Shown: one piece after another, positions 6,092-13,015 of the stretch
How positions within the stretch are numbered: position 1 is the stretch's first letter
Layout: each line of letters opens with the position of its first letter
Virus record (IMG/VR): IMGVR_UViG_3300017697_000093
Coordinates: 1 to 24,396 of that record
Reading direction: 5' to 3' (one strand)
Source: a virus
Length of the DNA: 24,396 bases
Translations under genes and position numbers: made by a program
Notes under the pieces: model-generated
Database searches by the model: none
What the model was told of the DNA's origin: nothing
Seen by the model: only the letters and a program-made list of their open reading frames with translations

Positions 6092-6114
6092 GGGGGTTCC
6101 TTTTAAAAACCCCC
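6092..6114 (+). terminator. Hairpin terminator after the beta-barrel-like gene
   Basis: GGGGGTT (6092-6098) pairs with AACCCCC (6108-6114) around a 9-nt A/T-rich loop. It lies 16 nt after the stop codon. Only ATTTAT follows, so termination may be partial. A perfect 14-nt palindrome, CCATTTATAAATGG (6113-6126), adjoins it and includes a late-promoter-like TATAAATG. Confidence 0.55.
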
Positions 6115-6133
6115 ATTTATAAATGGAGTATAT

Positions 6134-6352
6134 ATGTCATTAAGCACATTAAAAGCTTTTTCAATGGAAATTGAAAAGCTTGCAATAGACAAGAACATCA
6201 CACATATGGATGCAGTTCTTGATTATTGTCACCGACAAAATATTGAGCCTGATACTGTGGGGCGTCTGATTTCCAAGAGTCTCAAAGAGAAGATTGAAGC
6301 AAACGCACGGGAACTAAACTTTCTCCCTCGACAGGCACAGCTTCCTATATGA
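6134..6352 (+). CDS. 33: gp33-like late transcription coactivator
   Basis: A 72-residue protein. The pattern THMDAVLDYCHRQNIEPDTVGRLISKSLKEKIEANARELNFLPRQ resembles the small gp33 homologues of marine T4-like phages. In T4, gp33 bridges RNA polymerase to the sliding clamp and the gp55 sigma factor, enabling late transcription from TATAAATA promoters. This is consistent with several such boxes in the window. GGAG lies upstream of the ATG. The stop overlaps the next ATG (ATGA). The identification is from remembered sequence pattern and gene neighbourhood (next to the gp59-like gene), not a search. Confidence 0.65.
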   Translation: MSLSTLKAFSMEIEKLAIDKNITHMDAVLDYCHRQNIEPDTVGRLISKSLKEKIEANARELNFLPRQAQLPI

Positions 6353-6516
6353 AACATCTCAAGGAAAACAACACTAACAACTACAATTTGTTGTTATTCT
6401 ATTTTATGCACCTTGCTCATGCGTGGGTGATGGCTATTGTTCTAATTATTCACGGGGTAATTCCCTGCATTCTAACTGATTGGGTATCGAAGCGTATCTG
6501 TAATGGAACCGATTGA
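6349..6516 (+). CDS. Small membrane protein (DUF6356-like)
   Basis: A 55-residue frame starting inside the gp33-like stop (ATGA) and ending 14 nt into the gp59-like gene. The N-terminus (MKHLKENNTNNYNLLLFYFM) is followed by a hydrophobic stretch with HAWVMAIVLIIHGVIPCILTD, which predicts one or two membrane helices. The IHGVIPCILTDWVSKRI end resembles the short DUF6356 family of phage and alphaproteobacterial membrane proteins. Function unknown. Overlap on both sides supports it as a real, coupled gene. Confidence 0.65.
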   Translation: MKHLKENNTNNYNLLLFYFMHLAHAWVMAIVLIIHGVIPCILTDWVSKRICNGTD

Positions 6517-7084
6517 CGTTTATCTAATGTACTGTGCTATGAAGGCACACTTTGGTAGGGGGAATTATGACTTTGTAACATACAAGGGTAAGACTCGTAT
6601 CAAACGTGATACATTTTATAAACGTAAGGACAGGTCGTTCTTTGTAAAGCTATCACGCAAGTACAAGACAGAACAAGAAATTCAAAACTACTTTGTATCA
6701 AATTTCATCAAAGACAAGAAGGGGTATATTGCCAACTTCAATGATGAGAACTATGAATCGTGGAAGTTGAAACGTCAGGGTTTCTTTGATCTGTTTGAGG
6801 TAGAGATGAAACCTCTTGTAGAAGCGTTTGAGGATTTGTTCGTAGTAAACGATGGACAACACCCTAAATTAATGAGAGAGTTTCTAGGTGGTCGAGTCTC
6901 TCTAGAGACAGTGATCATATTAGATGAACTGGTCAACTTTGGGCCTGATTGGGATAAAGCATTAGAGGATGATATTATATGGAATGATTTAAATAATCTC
7001 ATAGATAATTACGAAAGGTTCTTGACAATTGATCAAGAACAGTATAAGATAAGACTATTAAAACTCATAGAGGAGTCCATTTGA
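6503..7084 (+). CDS. 59: gp59-like replicative helicase loader
   Basis: The 193-residue protein matches the gp59 family pattern at its N-terminus: MEPIDVYLMYCAMKAHFGRG, then YDFVTYKGKTRIKRDTFYKRKDRSFFVKLSRKYK. This includes the conserved FYKRKDRxFF segment. T4 gp59 (217 aa) binds forked DNA and gp32 and loads the gp41 helicase. The partners are both here: gp32 at 8857 and the gp41-like helicase at 21001. The protein is slightly shorter than T4 gp59. Its stop overlaps the next ATG by one base (TGATG). The assignment is by motif recall and context. Confidence 0.82.
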   Translation: MEPIDVYLMYCAMKAHFGRGNYDFVTYKGKTRIKRDTFYKRKDRSFFVKLSRKYKTEQEIQNYFVSNFIKDKKGYIANFNDENYESWKLKRQGFFDLFEVEMKPLVEAFEDLFVVNDGQHPKLMREFLGGRVSLETVIILDELVNFGPDWDKALEDDIIWNDLNNLIDNYERFLTIDQEQYKIRLLKLIEESI

Positions 7085-7278
7085 TGGAACGAGTAGAAGG
7101 GTTCTTTGAGGCACGGTGCCGGGAACTAGAAAACCAAATCAAAGCATTGCAGTTTGAGAATGCTGAGATGTCAGTGAAAACTGGCGAACTGTCGGAGCGA
7201 GTTATTACTCTTGCTAATCGTCAACCCACTTGGCCAAAGGGTTATAAACCTCAACGCCGGGTAACCACTAACAAATAA
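7084..7278 (+). CDS. Small coiled-coil protein, unknown
   Basis: A 64-residue protein with a strongly heptad-patterned N-terminal half (FFEARCRELENQIKALQFEN and on), predicting a coiled coil, and a basic C-terminus (WPKGYKPQRRVTTNK). ATG 7084 overlaps the gp59 stop by one base. It ends 7 nt before a tRNA gene. No family recognised. Confidence 0.65.
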   Translation: MERVEGFFEARCRELENQIKALQFENAEMSVKTGELSERVITLANRQPTWPKGYKPQRRVTTNK

Positions 7279-7285
7279 ATGATGT

Positions 7286-7361
7286 GCCGCTATAGCTCAG
7301 TTGGTAGAGCAGGAGTTTTGTAAACTTCAGGTCCGGGGTTCAAATCCTCGTGGCGGCACCA
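7286..7361 (+). tRNA. trnT(tgt): tRNA-Thr (TGT)
   Basis: A complete cloverleaf with acceptor GCCGCTA/TGGCGGC (7 bp, one G-U), D arm GCTC/GAGC, anticodon stem GGAGT/ACTTC with loop TTTGTAA, and T arm CGGGG-TTCAAAT-CCTCG. The anticodon TGT (7319-7321) reads ACA. The CCA is encoded. It is inserted directly between the coiled-coil gene and thyX. It probably supplements host Thr-ACA decoding for the A/T-rich phage genes. Confidence 0.96.
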
Positions 7362-7376
7362 TTTATTGGAGATATT

Positions 7377-8042
7377 ATGAAAGTAAGATTGATTTCACAT
7401 TCTACACCAGATAATATTATTGGTGTGGATGATGCACAGGAGCTTATTGCATATTGTGCTAGAGTATCTAATCCTAATAATCAGAACAATAAGGATACCA
7501 GTGAAAAACTAATCAAATATCTGATTAAACACAATCACTGGTCGCCCCTAGAAATGGTTAGCGCATGTATTGAAATTGAGACTACTAGAGATATCGCAAG
7601 GCAAATCCTGCGGCATCGTTCATTCTCGTTTCAAGAGTTTAGCCAACGATACGCCGATCCTACTCAGGACTTAGCTTTTGAGACTAGGGATGCACGTTTG
7701 CAAGACCCTAAGAACAGGCAAAACAGCATTAAGTTGAGTGAGGAAGATCGTCGTCTTAATGAAGATTTTCGTATGAGACAGATGCTGGTTTGTAGACAAG
7801 CACGGGAGACATACGAGTGGGCGATTGAGAACGGTATTGCCAAGGAACAGGCTCGTGCAGTGCTACCAGAGGGTATGACTGTATCACGCTTGTATATGAA
7901 TGGCACACTGCGATCATGGGTACATTATATCGATCTACGAAGTGCAAATGGTACACAGCTAGAACATCAAGAGATTGCGATTGCGTGTGCATATGAGATT
8001 GCAAAGATTTTTCCTATCATGACGGATATCAGCGTTGTCTAA
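7377..8042 (+). CDS. thyX: Flavin-dependent thymidylate synthase ThyX
   Basis: The 221-residue protein carries the ThyX signature RHRSFSFQEFSQRY (about residues 80-93; RHRx7-8SxR). It also has HNHWSPLEMV (about residues 56-65) and the C-terminal LRSWVHYIDLR with HQEIAIACAYEI, all typical of ThyX. It makes dTMP from dUMP using reduced FAD and methylene-tetrahydrofolate. ATG 7377, 15 nt after the tRNA and with GGAG upstream, is preferred over an in-frame codon at 7350 inside the tRNA. Marine phages often carry thyX to support their own dTMP supply. Confidence 0.96.
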   Translation: MKVRLISHSTPDNIIGVDDAQELIAYCARVSNPNNQNNKDTSEKLIKYLIKHNHWSPLEMVSACIEIETTRDIARQILRHRSFSFQEFSQRYADPTQDLAFETRDARLQDPKNRQNSIKLSEEDRRLNEDFRMRQMLVCRQARETYEWAIENGIAKEQARAVLPEGMTVSRLYMNGTLRSWVHYIDLRSANGTQLEHQEIAIACAYEIAKIFPIMTDISVV

Positions 8043-8820
8043 AGCAGTCGTAATCGGCAATGGTGAGTCACGCAAGTGGTTCAGTGATAAACAGTATGAG
8101 GTGAATGCTGTCACATGGGGTTGTAATGCAATCTATCGTGATGTGATGGTAGACAACCTTGTAGCAGTTGATTATGGTATGCAGCAAGAAATCTATGAAA
8201 CATCTTTCTACAAGGATAATCAGTGTTGGTTTGCAAACTGGTCACGTCTTCCTGCTGAAGTTGCTGATGTTTTGTTTATGGGATATGATATTCCAAAGGA
8301 GTTTATACATAGGAGCAAGATTAAGAAAGAACATTGTGTAGTGTCGGGGAAAGACCCTTCTTCATTACAGGATAAGATTTCTGCTGCAATTGATCAGAAT
8401 CCAAGCTTGGATATGAAAGACCTTCGTATGAAAATGGAGAAGGATGTGGGTGTCTGGATTACTTATGTGGATGAGGAAGATTCTATAAATACGATTGACT
8501 TTCCTGTTGGATGGTCAGCAGGTAACACTGCATTGCACCTTGCATGTCAGCAGGGCGCAACAGAAGTTTATATCATGGGGTTTGACCTATCATCATGTGA
8601 TGAGCCGTTGAACAACGTGTATAAAGGGACAGATAATTATCTGTCAAGTGATGCAAGAGGTTTCAATTCAGTGAATTGGCAGAACCAAATGCAAACTGTT
8701 TTTAGAGAGTTCAAGGATGTACAGTTTTCTTGGGTAGATGCCACAGAGGAATTTGTTCAAGAAAATAATCTAAGTTACTTGACAAAAGCAGAGTTTTGTG
8801 ATACATTAGTTAAACTATAA
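8035..8820 (+). CDS. MptE-like/DUF115-type Rossmann-fold protein
   Basis: The 261-residue protein starts with TTG, overlapping the thyX stop by 8 nt. The N-terminal MSKAVVIGNGESRKWF is a nucleotide-sugar or nucleotide-binding-like loop. A second block, GWSAGNTALHLACQQGATEVYIMGFDLSS (about residues 160-189), resembles the MptE-like/DUF115 family and sialyltransferase-like Rossmann enzymes. These include 6-hydroxymethylpterin diphosphokinases and glycosyltransferases. A folate-related role would fit its position next to ThyX, but a modified-sugar role is equally possible. I am sure of the overall fold pattern, not of the reaction. Confidence 0.6.
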   Translation: MSKAVVIGNGESRKWFSDKQYEVNAVTWGCNAIYRDVMVDNLVAVDYGMQQEIYETSFYKDNQCWFANWSRLPAEVADVLFMGYDIPKEFIHRSKIKKEHCVVSGKDPSSLQDKISAAIDQNPSLDMKDLRMKMEKDVGVWITYVDEEDSINTIDFPVGWSAGNTALHLACQQGATEVYIMGFDLSSCDEPLNNVYKGTDNYLSSDARGFNSVNWQNQMQTVFREFKDVQFSWVDATEEFVQENNLSYLTKAEFCDTLVKL

Positions 8821-8856
8821 ACATACGAAAACATATATTACATAAGGAGAATACAT

Positions 8857-9741
8857 ATGTCGTTAAGTACACTCAAGAAGTCTAATTCTTTGGACAAGCT
8901 GCTTGGTGCAGTTCAAGCAGACGGTGGTGGTGGAGAAAAGAAGTCCTATGTGGATGATCGTCTCTGGAAGCCAGTAATGGATAAGAGTGGTAATGGTTAT
9001 GCCGTTATTCGTTTCCTTCCTGCCGTTGAGGGTGAGGATATGCCTTGGGCAAAGGTATGGAACCACGCTTTTCAAGGTCCAACAGGTCAATGGTATATTG
9101 AGAACTCTCTCACTACCGTTGGTCAGAATGATCCTGTGTCTGAAATGAACTCTGCATACTGGAACTCTGGTGTTGAGTCAGATAAGGAGATTGCTCGTCG
9201 TCAGAAGCGTAAGTTGCAGTATTTCGCCAACATCTATGTTGTTGAAGACCCTGCTAATCCTCAGAATGAGGGTAAGGTTATGCTCTATCGCTTTGGTAAG
9301 AAAATCTTTGACAAGTGCATGGAATCAATGCAACCTGCGTTTAAGGATGAGACTGCGGTCAATCCTTTTGACTTCTGGGAAGGTGCGAACTTCAAGTTGA
9401 AGCTTCGTAAGGTAGAAGGTTATTGGAACTACGATAAGTCAGAGTTCGAATCACCATCTGCTCTTTTTGATAATGATGATGAGTTGGAAGAGGTGTGGAA
9501 GAAGGAGTATCCTCTATCAGAGTTTACTGCTCCAACTAACTTCAAGTCCTATGATGAACTCAAGAAGCGTTTGGATATGGTTCTTGCAGGGACTACCACA
9601 GTGGGGAGTGCTGCTGCGGTTATGGAAGACGAACCTTGGGTTGCACCAAAGGTGGATACGAAACCTACTCCAGCGCCTAATATTGATAATGATGATGAAG
9701 GGGATAGTCTGTCCTACTTTGAAAAGTTGGCACAAGAGTAA
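8857..9741 (+). CDS. 32: gp32 single-stranded DNA-binding protein
   Basis: The 294-residue protein is a gp32 homologue. It has the N-terminal cooperativity region MSLSTLKKSNSLDKLL with basic LKK. An OB-fold core follows, with WYIENSLTTVG, LQYFANIYVVEDPANPQNEG, YRFGKKIFDK, FWEGANFKLKLRKVEGYWNYDKSEF and a gp32-type FKSYDELKKR block. An acidic tail (NIDNDDEGDSLSYFEKLAQE) ends the protein. T4 gp32 binds zinc through one His and three Cys, but the equivalent segment here (NHAFQGPTGQWYIENSLTT onward) has no cysteines. TAAGGAG lies just upstream. It is followed by a terminator. Confidence 0.95.
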   Translation: MSLSTLKKSNSLDKLLGAVQADGGGGEKKSYVDDRLWKPVMDKSGNGYAVIRFLPAVEGEDMPWAKVWNHAFQGPTGQWYIENSLTTVGQNDPVSEMNSAYWNSGVESDKEIARRQKRKLQYFANIYVVEDPANPQNEGKVMLYRFGKKIFDKCMESMQPAFKDETAVNPFDFWEGANFKLKLRKVEGYWNYDKSEFESPSALFDNDDELEEVWKKEYPLSEFTAPTNFKSYDELKKRLDMVLAGTTTVGSAAAVMEDEPWVAPKVDTKPTPAPNIDNDDEGDSLSYFEKLAQE

Positions 9742-9744
9742 GAG

Positions 9745-9772
9745 AAAGGGGGGAACCAAAGTTCCCCCCTTT
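9745..9772. terminator. Bidirectional Rho-independent terminator
   Basis: A perfect 12-bp stem, AAAGGGGGGAAC (9745-9756) with GTTCCCCCCTTT (9761-9772), has a CAAA loop and is followed by a T tract on plus. On minus the trailing sequence is TTTCTCTT. It sits between gp32 (plus) and the tape-measure candidate (minus), so it ends both transcripts. The minus gene's stop codon falls in the T tract. Confidence 0.93.
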
Positions 9773-9773
9773 T

Positions 9774-11756
9774 TTAATATGCCATGCCACGGTTTAACTC
9801 AACATTTCTCGTAAGGACTTGGTTGTACTTTCCTTCGTAGCTATTCTTGACGTTTGTGTATTGGTTGGCTTGTATAGGAGCAACAATGGGACTATCAAAA
9901 TTGCCAGCTCCTGTAGTTTCTGCACCCCTCTTACTTGCCTCAGCTGCAGCCGTAGCTCTTGATAAATCCAGAGCTACGAGGCTTCCTTCAATGCCAATTG
10001 AAGCAGCAGTGCCAGCGACTGGTACTACGCTAGCAATACCACTAGCTATTTCTAATCCTGCTCCAATAAAATCGCCACCTAATGCTCTCTTTGTGCCGAA
10101 AAACAACCCGGAAATTAGTCCTGCTACGGGGAAAGCTTTCAACGCCCCCTTTGCTAGGGATTTACCGGCCGCACCTGCAATTTTTGCGCTAGATGATACT
10201 GTTTTTGCAGCCTTCAATATACCCGTATTACTGACCGCACTTGATGTACTTCGTCTTAAAGCCATATCTTGTACGCTTCTTTGCGTTGCTTTTTCTGCAG
10301 CTCCCCTAGCAAGTCTTGCAGCAAGTGCTTTAGATGCACTATTTGATAACGCACTTGATGTACTTCGTCTTAAAGCCATTTCTCTTAGGTTTCTTTGCGT
10401 TGCTTTCATTGCATCTGCCGCAGCAAGTGCTTTCTCTGCAACTAATTTCTTGGCGGCAGCTGCCGGGGCGGCCACCTTTTTCTTGGCGGCCTCTGCAACT
10501 CTCGCCGCTTGTTGTGTAATTAATGTAGGTTTTTGTTTTAGTAAAGCTTTGCGTTGCTCTATAACTCTTTGGCTTACTGCTTGTCTTTGTGCCTTTTCTG
10601 CTTGTTGGACTCTTTTAATTCTATCAGCTTCTGCTTGTCTGGCAAGTCTTTCTTGTTTTTGAACTTCTTTAAGTCTATTAGCTTCTGCCAGTTTCGCAGC
10701 TCTTCTTACTGCTTGTCTTTGTGCCTTTTCTGCTTGTTGGACTCTTTTAATTCTATCAGCTTCTGCCCGTTTAGCAGCTTCGAGACGTTGACGCTGCTCT
10801 TTAGCTCTTTGCTTTACTTCTTTCGCCTTCGCCGCTCTTTGTGCCTTTTCAGCATCTCTTTGTGACTTCGAAACGCCTTCAGGTATTGCCGCCTTGGTGG
10901 AGCCCGTTAAAAAATTATATGCTGCAAACAACGCACCCACAGCAGCTGTTAATGGACCAAATATCAAAGCCAGTTTTGCAACAGTCATTAATGCGCCAAC
11001 ACTCAGCACACCCGCAACAATCAGGCCTATACCAGTTTTGTCACCAAATAATTCTTTAAATCCCTTTATGAGGCCGCCTTCTTCACCAAAGAATGCCTCA
11101 TAAAATCCTTTTAATTTTGGAATGAGAGTTCCAGAAATATACTTTGTTATTTTCTTGAAGGTGTCACTTTGCAGAAATTTACCAAGAGCAATCATCATTG
11201 CACCAATAGCAAGAGTAGAAAGAAGCGCCATACCACCTAACGCAGCGGTCTTCAACCCCTTCTTACCCATCTCAAATAGACCACCAATTCCAGCAGCAAT
11301 CTTATCTAGACGGGAACCATTCTTCTTTGCATCTGCTCTTGCTTCTTCTCTCATTTCTTTTTTAGCAGCAGGAGATGTTGCGTTTTTAATGCGTTGTGCG
11401 TAATCTGCCTTTCTTGCCTCATAACTTAATTTTTGAAACTCTTTATTGTCCTCTGCAATTTTACCATTTTCTTCTAATTCTTTTTTAAGAGCTATTGCCT
11501 GACCAGCAGATGTTTTACTCAATTCCTCTTCTTTTCTTGCAGATTCCCTTCTATCCTCATTCATTCTTTCCAGTTTTTTCACATTGTCTTTATGTTCTCT
11601 GGTCCTTTTGTCTTTGGAATTACGAACTTCATCACGCAAGTCAGTTAACTCACGGCTCTGGCTTAGCTTTGAGTCTGCTGCAGCTCTCTCGTTAGACCTT
11701 TGCAATTCTTCAATTGCTTTTGGAAATCTTGATGCAATTTCTTCTAAACTGGCCAT
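9774..11756 (-). CDS. Putative tail tape-measure or large tail structural protein
   Basis: This 660-residue protein is the largest in the window. Residues about 1-170 are charged coiled coil (RSNERAAADSKLSQSRELTD and similar). Hydrophobic stretches lie at about 180-205 (ALGGMALLSTLAIGAMMIAL) and 240-282 (LIVAGVLSVGALMTVAKLAL). Next comes a Lys/Gln/Arg/Ala-rich repetitive helix (about 295-440), then an Ala-rich repeat region and a Gly/Ala-rich hydrophobic C-terminal domain (FPVAGLISGLFFGTKRALGG). Long coiled coils with membrane-like segments fit a tape measure, as does a position downstream of the tail-assembly chaperone. I cannot align it to T4 gp29. The ATG has TAAGGAG 6-12 nt upstream. Confidence 0.6.
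   Translation of the reverse strand: MASLEEIASRFPKAIEELQRSNERAAADSKLSQSRELTDLRDEVRNSKDKRTREHKDNVKKLERMNEDRRESARKEEELSKTSAGQAIALKKELEENGKIAEDNKEFQKLSYEARKADYAQRIKNATSPAAKKEMREEARADAKKNGSRLDKIAAGIGGLFEMGKKGLKTAALGGMALLSTLAIGAMMIALGKFLQSDTFKKITKYISGTLIPKLKGFYEAFFGEEGGLIKGFKELFGDKTGIGLIVAGVLSVGALMTVAKLALIFGPLTAAVGALFAAYNFLTGSTKAAIPEGVSKSQRDAEKAQRAAKAKEVKQRAKEQRQRLEAAKRAEADRIKRVQQAEKAQRQAVRRAAKLAEANRLKEVQKQERLARQAEADRIKRVQQAEKAQRQAVSQRVIEQRKALLKQKPTLITQQAARVAEAAKKKVAAPAAAAKKLVAEKALAAADAMKATQRNLREMALRRSTSSALSNSASKALAARLARGAAEKATQRSVQDMALRRSTSSAVSNTGILKAAKTVSSSAKIAGAAGKSLAKGALKAFPVAGLISGLFFGTKRALGGDFIGAGLEIASGIASVVPVAGTAASIGIEGSLVALDLSRATAAAEASKRGAETTGAGNFDSPIVAPIQANQYTNVKNSYEGKYNQVLTRNVELNRGMAY
10236..10265. 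repeat. 30-nt direct repeat, copy 1 (tape measure)
   Basis: An exact 30-nt direct repeat of 10350-10379, offset by 114 nt (38 codons, so the reading frame is kept). It encodes the MALRRSTSSA repeat in the tape-measure candidate. Confidence 0.95.
10350..10379. repeat. 30-nt direct repeat, copy 2 (tape measure)
   Basis: The second copy of the repeat at 10236-10265. The encoded repeat units (AEKATQRSVQDMALRRSTSSA and an ATQRNLREMALRRSTSSA version) are part of a duplicated 38-residue segment. Confidence 0.95.
10573..10634. repeat. 62-nt exact direct repeat, copy 1
   Basis: An exact 62-nt repeat of 10705-10766, offset by 132 nt (44 codons). It encodes AEADRIKRVQQAEKAQRQAV in the coiled-coil region of the tape-measure candidate. 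The perfect identity implies a recent in-frame duplication or conversion. Confidence 0.95.
10705..10766. repeat. 62-nt exact direct repeat, copy 2
   Basis: The partner of 10573-10634. The 44-residue unit is a plausible ruler-lengthening step in a tape-measure protein. Confidence 0.95.
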
Positions 11757-11766
11757 GATTTACTCC

Positions 11767-12096
11767 TTACTTCTTTTTCGTAAGTGCTTGTGCGCCAAAG
11801 AACGCTGCAACGATACCGGCAACTGCGATGAAATACACACCAGCCATGTCACCAAGAATCTTGGCTGCCTGTTCCATATTGAAAACTATTGCAAGGACTA
11901 CGATAATAGGATACAACAACATACCACCAAGAGAGTACCATGCCATTGTGCGTTGTGCGTCACGCATTGCGTCTGCATCCTCAAGTTCCTTACGTTTGAA
12001 CTCCAGATACATTTGTTGTTCATCAGGACTAACCTTACCATCACCATTCGTATCTGCTGGATGGTGGCCTGATGCTTTAATTTCTTCCTCGCCCAT
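11767..12096 (-). CDS. EF-hand and two-helix membrane protein in tail block
   Basis: The 109-residue protein starts at 12096, preceded by TAGGAG at good spacing. Residues about 14-26 read ADTNGDGKVSPDE, a canonical EF-hand calcium-binding loop (D-x-N-G-D-G-x-V). After a charged helix come two hydrophobic segments (about 50-70, WYSLGGMLLYPIIVVLAIVF, and about 80-101, MAGVYFIAVAGIVAAFFGAQ) and a basic end (LTKKK). It is thus a membrane protein with a calcium-binding N-terminal domain. Position between the tail chaperone and the tape measure suggests a tail or DNA-injection role; a holin is an alternative because of the two-helix, basic-tail layout. Neither role is shown by the sequence alone. 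Confidence 0.7.
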   Translation of the reverse strand: MGEEEIKASGHHPADTNGDGKVSPDEQQMYLEFKRKELEDADAMRDAQRTMAWYSLGGMLLYPIIVVLAIVFNMEQAAKILGDMAGVYFIAVAGIVAAFFGAQALTKKK

Positions 12097-12100
12097 TTGA

Positions 12101-12999
12101 TTAACTCCTATTTTTTCTTTCTTGTTTATCGTACTCCGCTTTCTCATCCTCCAAATGTTGTATCAATAAGCCAGAGTATATTTCTCTCTCCCACGGCACC
12201 ATATTCTCCAATTCAGTTAAACTCCAATTATGATGCTGTATCAATGCAAAATTTTGTTTATAATAATTTTCCACAGAGTCGTGAGACAGCCCTATTCTAA
12301 AAAACTTTCAAGACCCTCTAATAATACTTCTCCCTTTACCTTTGTTTTCGGATTAACAACATCAACAACATGTCGTAATTTAGGCATAGTTTCAAAAAAA
12401 TTCATTACATTTTCTAACTGTTCTGTGTTAAATGAATCAATAAATTCTGTAATTTCATCTTGTGTCATATCAATTCTATTAATTGTTTCCTCTCCACTGA
12501 TAACACTTTCGATGCATTCATAAACCATAATCATAGACTGTTCAAATTCACCAAAATTTTCATTTAAACCTTGAAGGTCTTTTAACCTTGGATATCTTAA
12601 TTTTAGTTTGATATTTTCTGTAATGACAACTTCCTGTGTGTGTTCTACACTACGTTGTACAGCAATTTCCTCTAAGTTAACTTCAATCCCAACTATAGTT
12701 TCGTCGTCATCTGGGCAAATAACATCAAGTTTTATTTTAGCACCAGCAGATTTTGCTCTTAATTGTAAAAACACATATTCAACATCAAACATTGGTGCAG
12801 TATTAGCATTCACAACACCAAAGGTGCAATTTGATATTAGTGTTGCCATAGCATCAGCAATTTGTTTTTCATCTTCTGATTCTTGAGCAATCATTAAAAT
12901 CTTTTGTTCTTTGACTAAGAATGGTCGATATTTAATTTTCTCCTGTGTTGATGGTAATGTTAGCCTATATTCTGAGGCTTGTAATTTGGGTAATGCCAT
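12101..12999 (-). CDS. 26-51: gp26-gp51-like -1 frameshift fusion (about 299 aa)
   Basis: After the T TTT TTA heptamer (12304-12298), a -1 slip enters a 65-codon frame ending at TAA (12103-12101). It adds RIGLSHDSVENYYKQNFALI, then QHHNWSLTELENMVPWEREI, then YSGLLIQHLEDEKAEYDKQE. The MVPWEREIYSGLL segment resembles the gp51-like baseplate hub assembly factor of marine T4-like phages. In the -1 frame an in-frame TGA lies at 12310-12308, so this frame opens only one codon before the slip site, and no good start codon lies before the conserved block. The layout parallels lambda G/GT: short chaperone plus long fusion, both upstream of the tape measure. Fusion length and frame are computed from the sequence; function is inferred. 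Confidence 0.82.
12292..12999 (-). CDS. 26: gp26-like baseplate/tail assembly protein (0-frame product)
   Basis: The 235-residue zero-frame product matches the T4 gp26-like baseplate protein pattern: MALPKLQASEYRLTLPSTQE, then KIKYRPFLVKEQKILMIAQESEDEKQIADAMATLISNCTFG. It continues DVEYVFLQLRAKSAGAKIKLDVICPDDD and VNLEEIAVQ. It also has the size and location of a tail-assembly chaperone, between a tail-tube-fold protein and the tape-measure candidate. The ATG is preceded by AAAGGATGATAAATT. The frame ends at TAG (12294-12292), one codon after a T TTT TTA heptamer, so this is the short form of a two-product gene. Confidence 0.85.
   Translation of the reverse strand: MALPKLQASEYRLTLPSTQEKIKYRPFLVKEQKILMIAQESEDEKQIADAMATLISNCTFGVVNANTAPMFDVEYVFLQLRAKSAGAKIKLDVICPDDDETIVGIEVNLEEIAVQRSVEHTQEVVITENIKLKLRYPRLKDLQGLNENFGEFEQSMIMVYECIESVISGEETINRIDMTQDEITEFIDSFNTEQLENVMNFFETMPKLRHVVDVVNPKTKVKGEVLLEGLESFLE
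12298..12319 (-). promoter_or_regulatory. Programmed -1 frameshift signal
   Basis: The slippery heptamer T TTT TTA (12304-12298) is in the zero frame with AGT before it. It is one of the classical slip sites, as in P2 E/E' (T TTT TTG) and HIV. An SD-like AGAGGG (12319-12314) sits 9 nt upstream, like the stimulator of E. coli dnaX. No strong downstream stem was obvious. The zero-frame stop is one codon after the heptamer and the -1 frame stop one codon before it. Confidence 0.85.
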
Positions 13000-13015
13000 A
13001 ATTTATCATCCTTTA

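Noticed and set aside
7022-7048. TTGACA with a downstream TATAAG
   Set aside because: It lies inside the gp59-like gene and the spacer is about 15 nt, too short for a good sigma70 promoter.
9847-10662. Long plus-strand open frame of about 271 codons opposite the tape measure
   Set aside because: It is antisense to a 660-codon gene with coherent coiled-coil and repeats, it has low-complexity Ala/Ser/Leu composition, and no ribosome binding site or neighbours support it.
12097-12147. In-frame upstream extension of the EF-hand protein to 12147
   Set aside because: ATG 12096 has a clear TAGGAG at good spacing, and the upstream codons overlap the end of the -1 frame product.
12200-12202. ATG in the -1 frame with GGAG 4 nt before it, as an independent start for the gp51-like part
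   Set aside because: It would begin at MVPWE, in the middle of the conserved block, dropping 32 upstream residues that look coding. The frameshift explains the full frame better, though a short internal product cannot be excluded.
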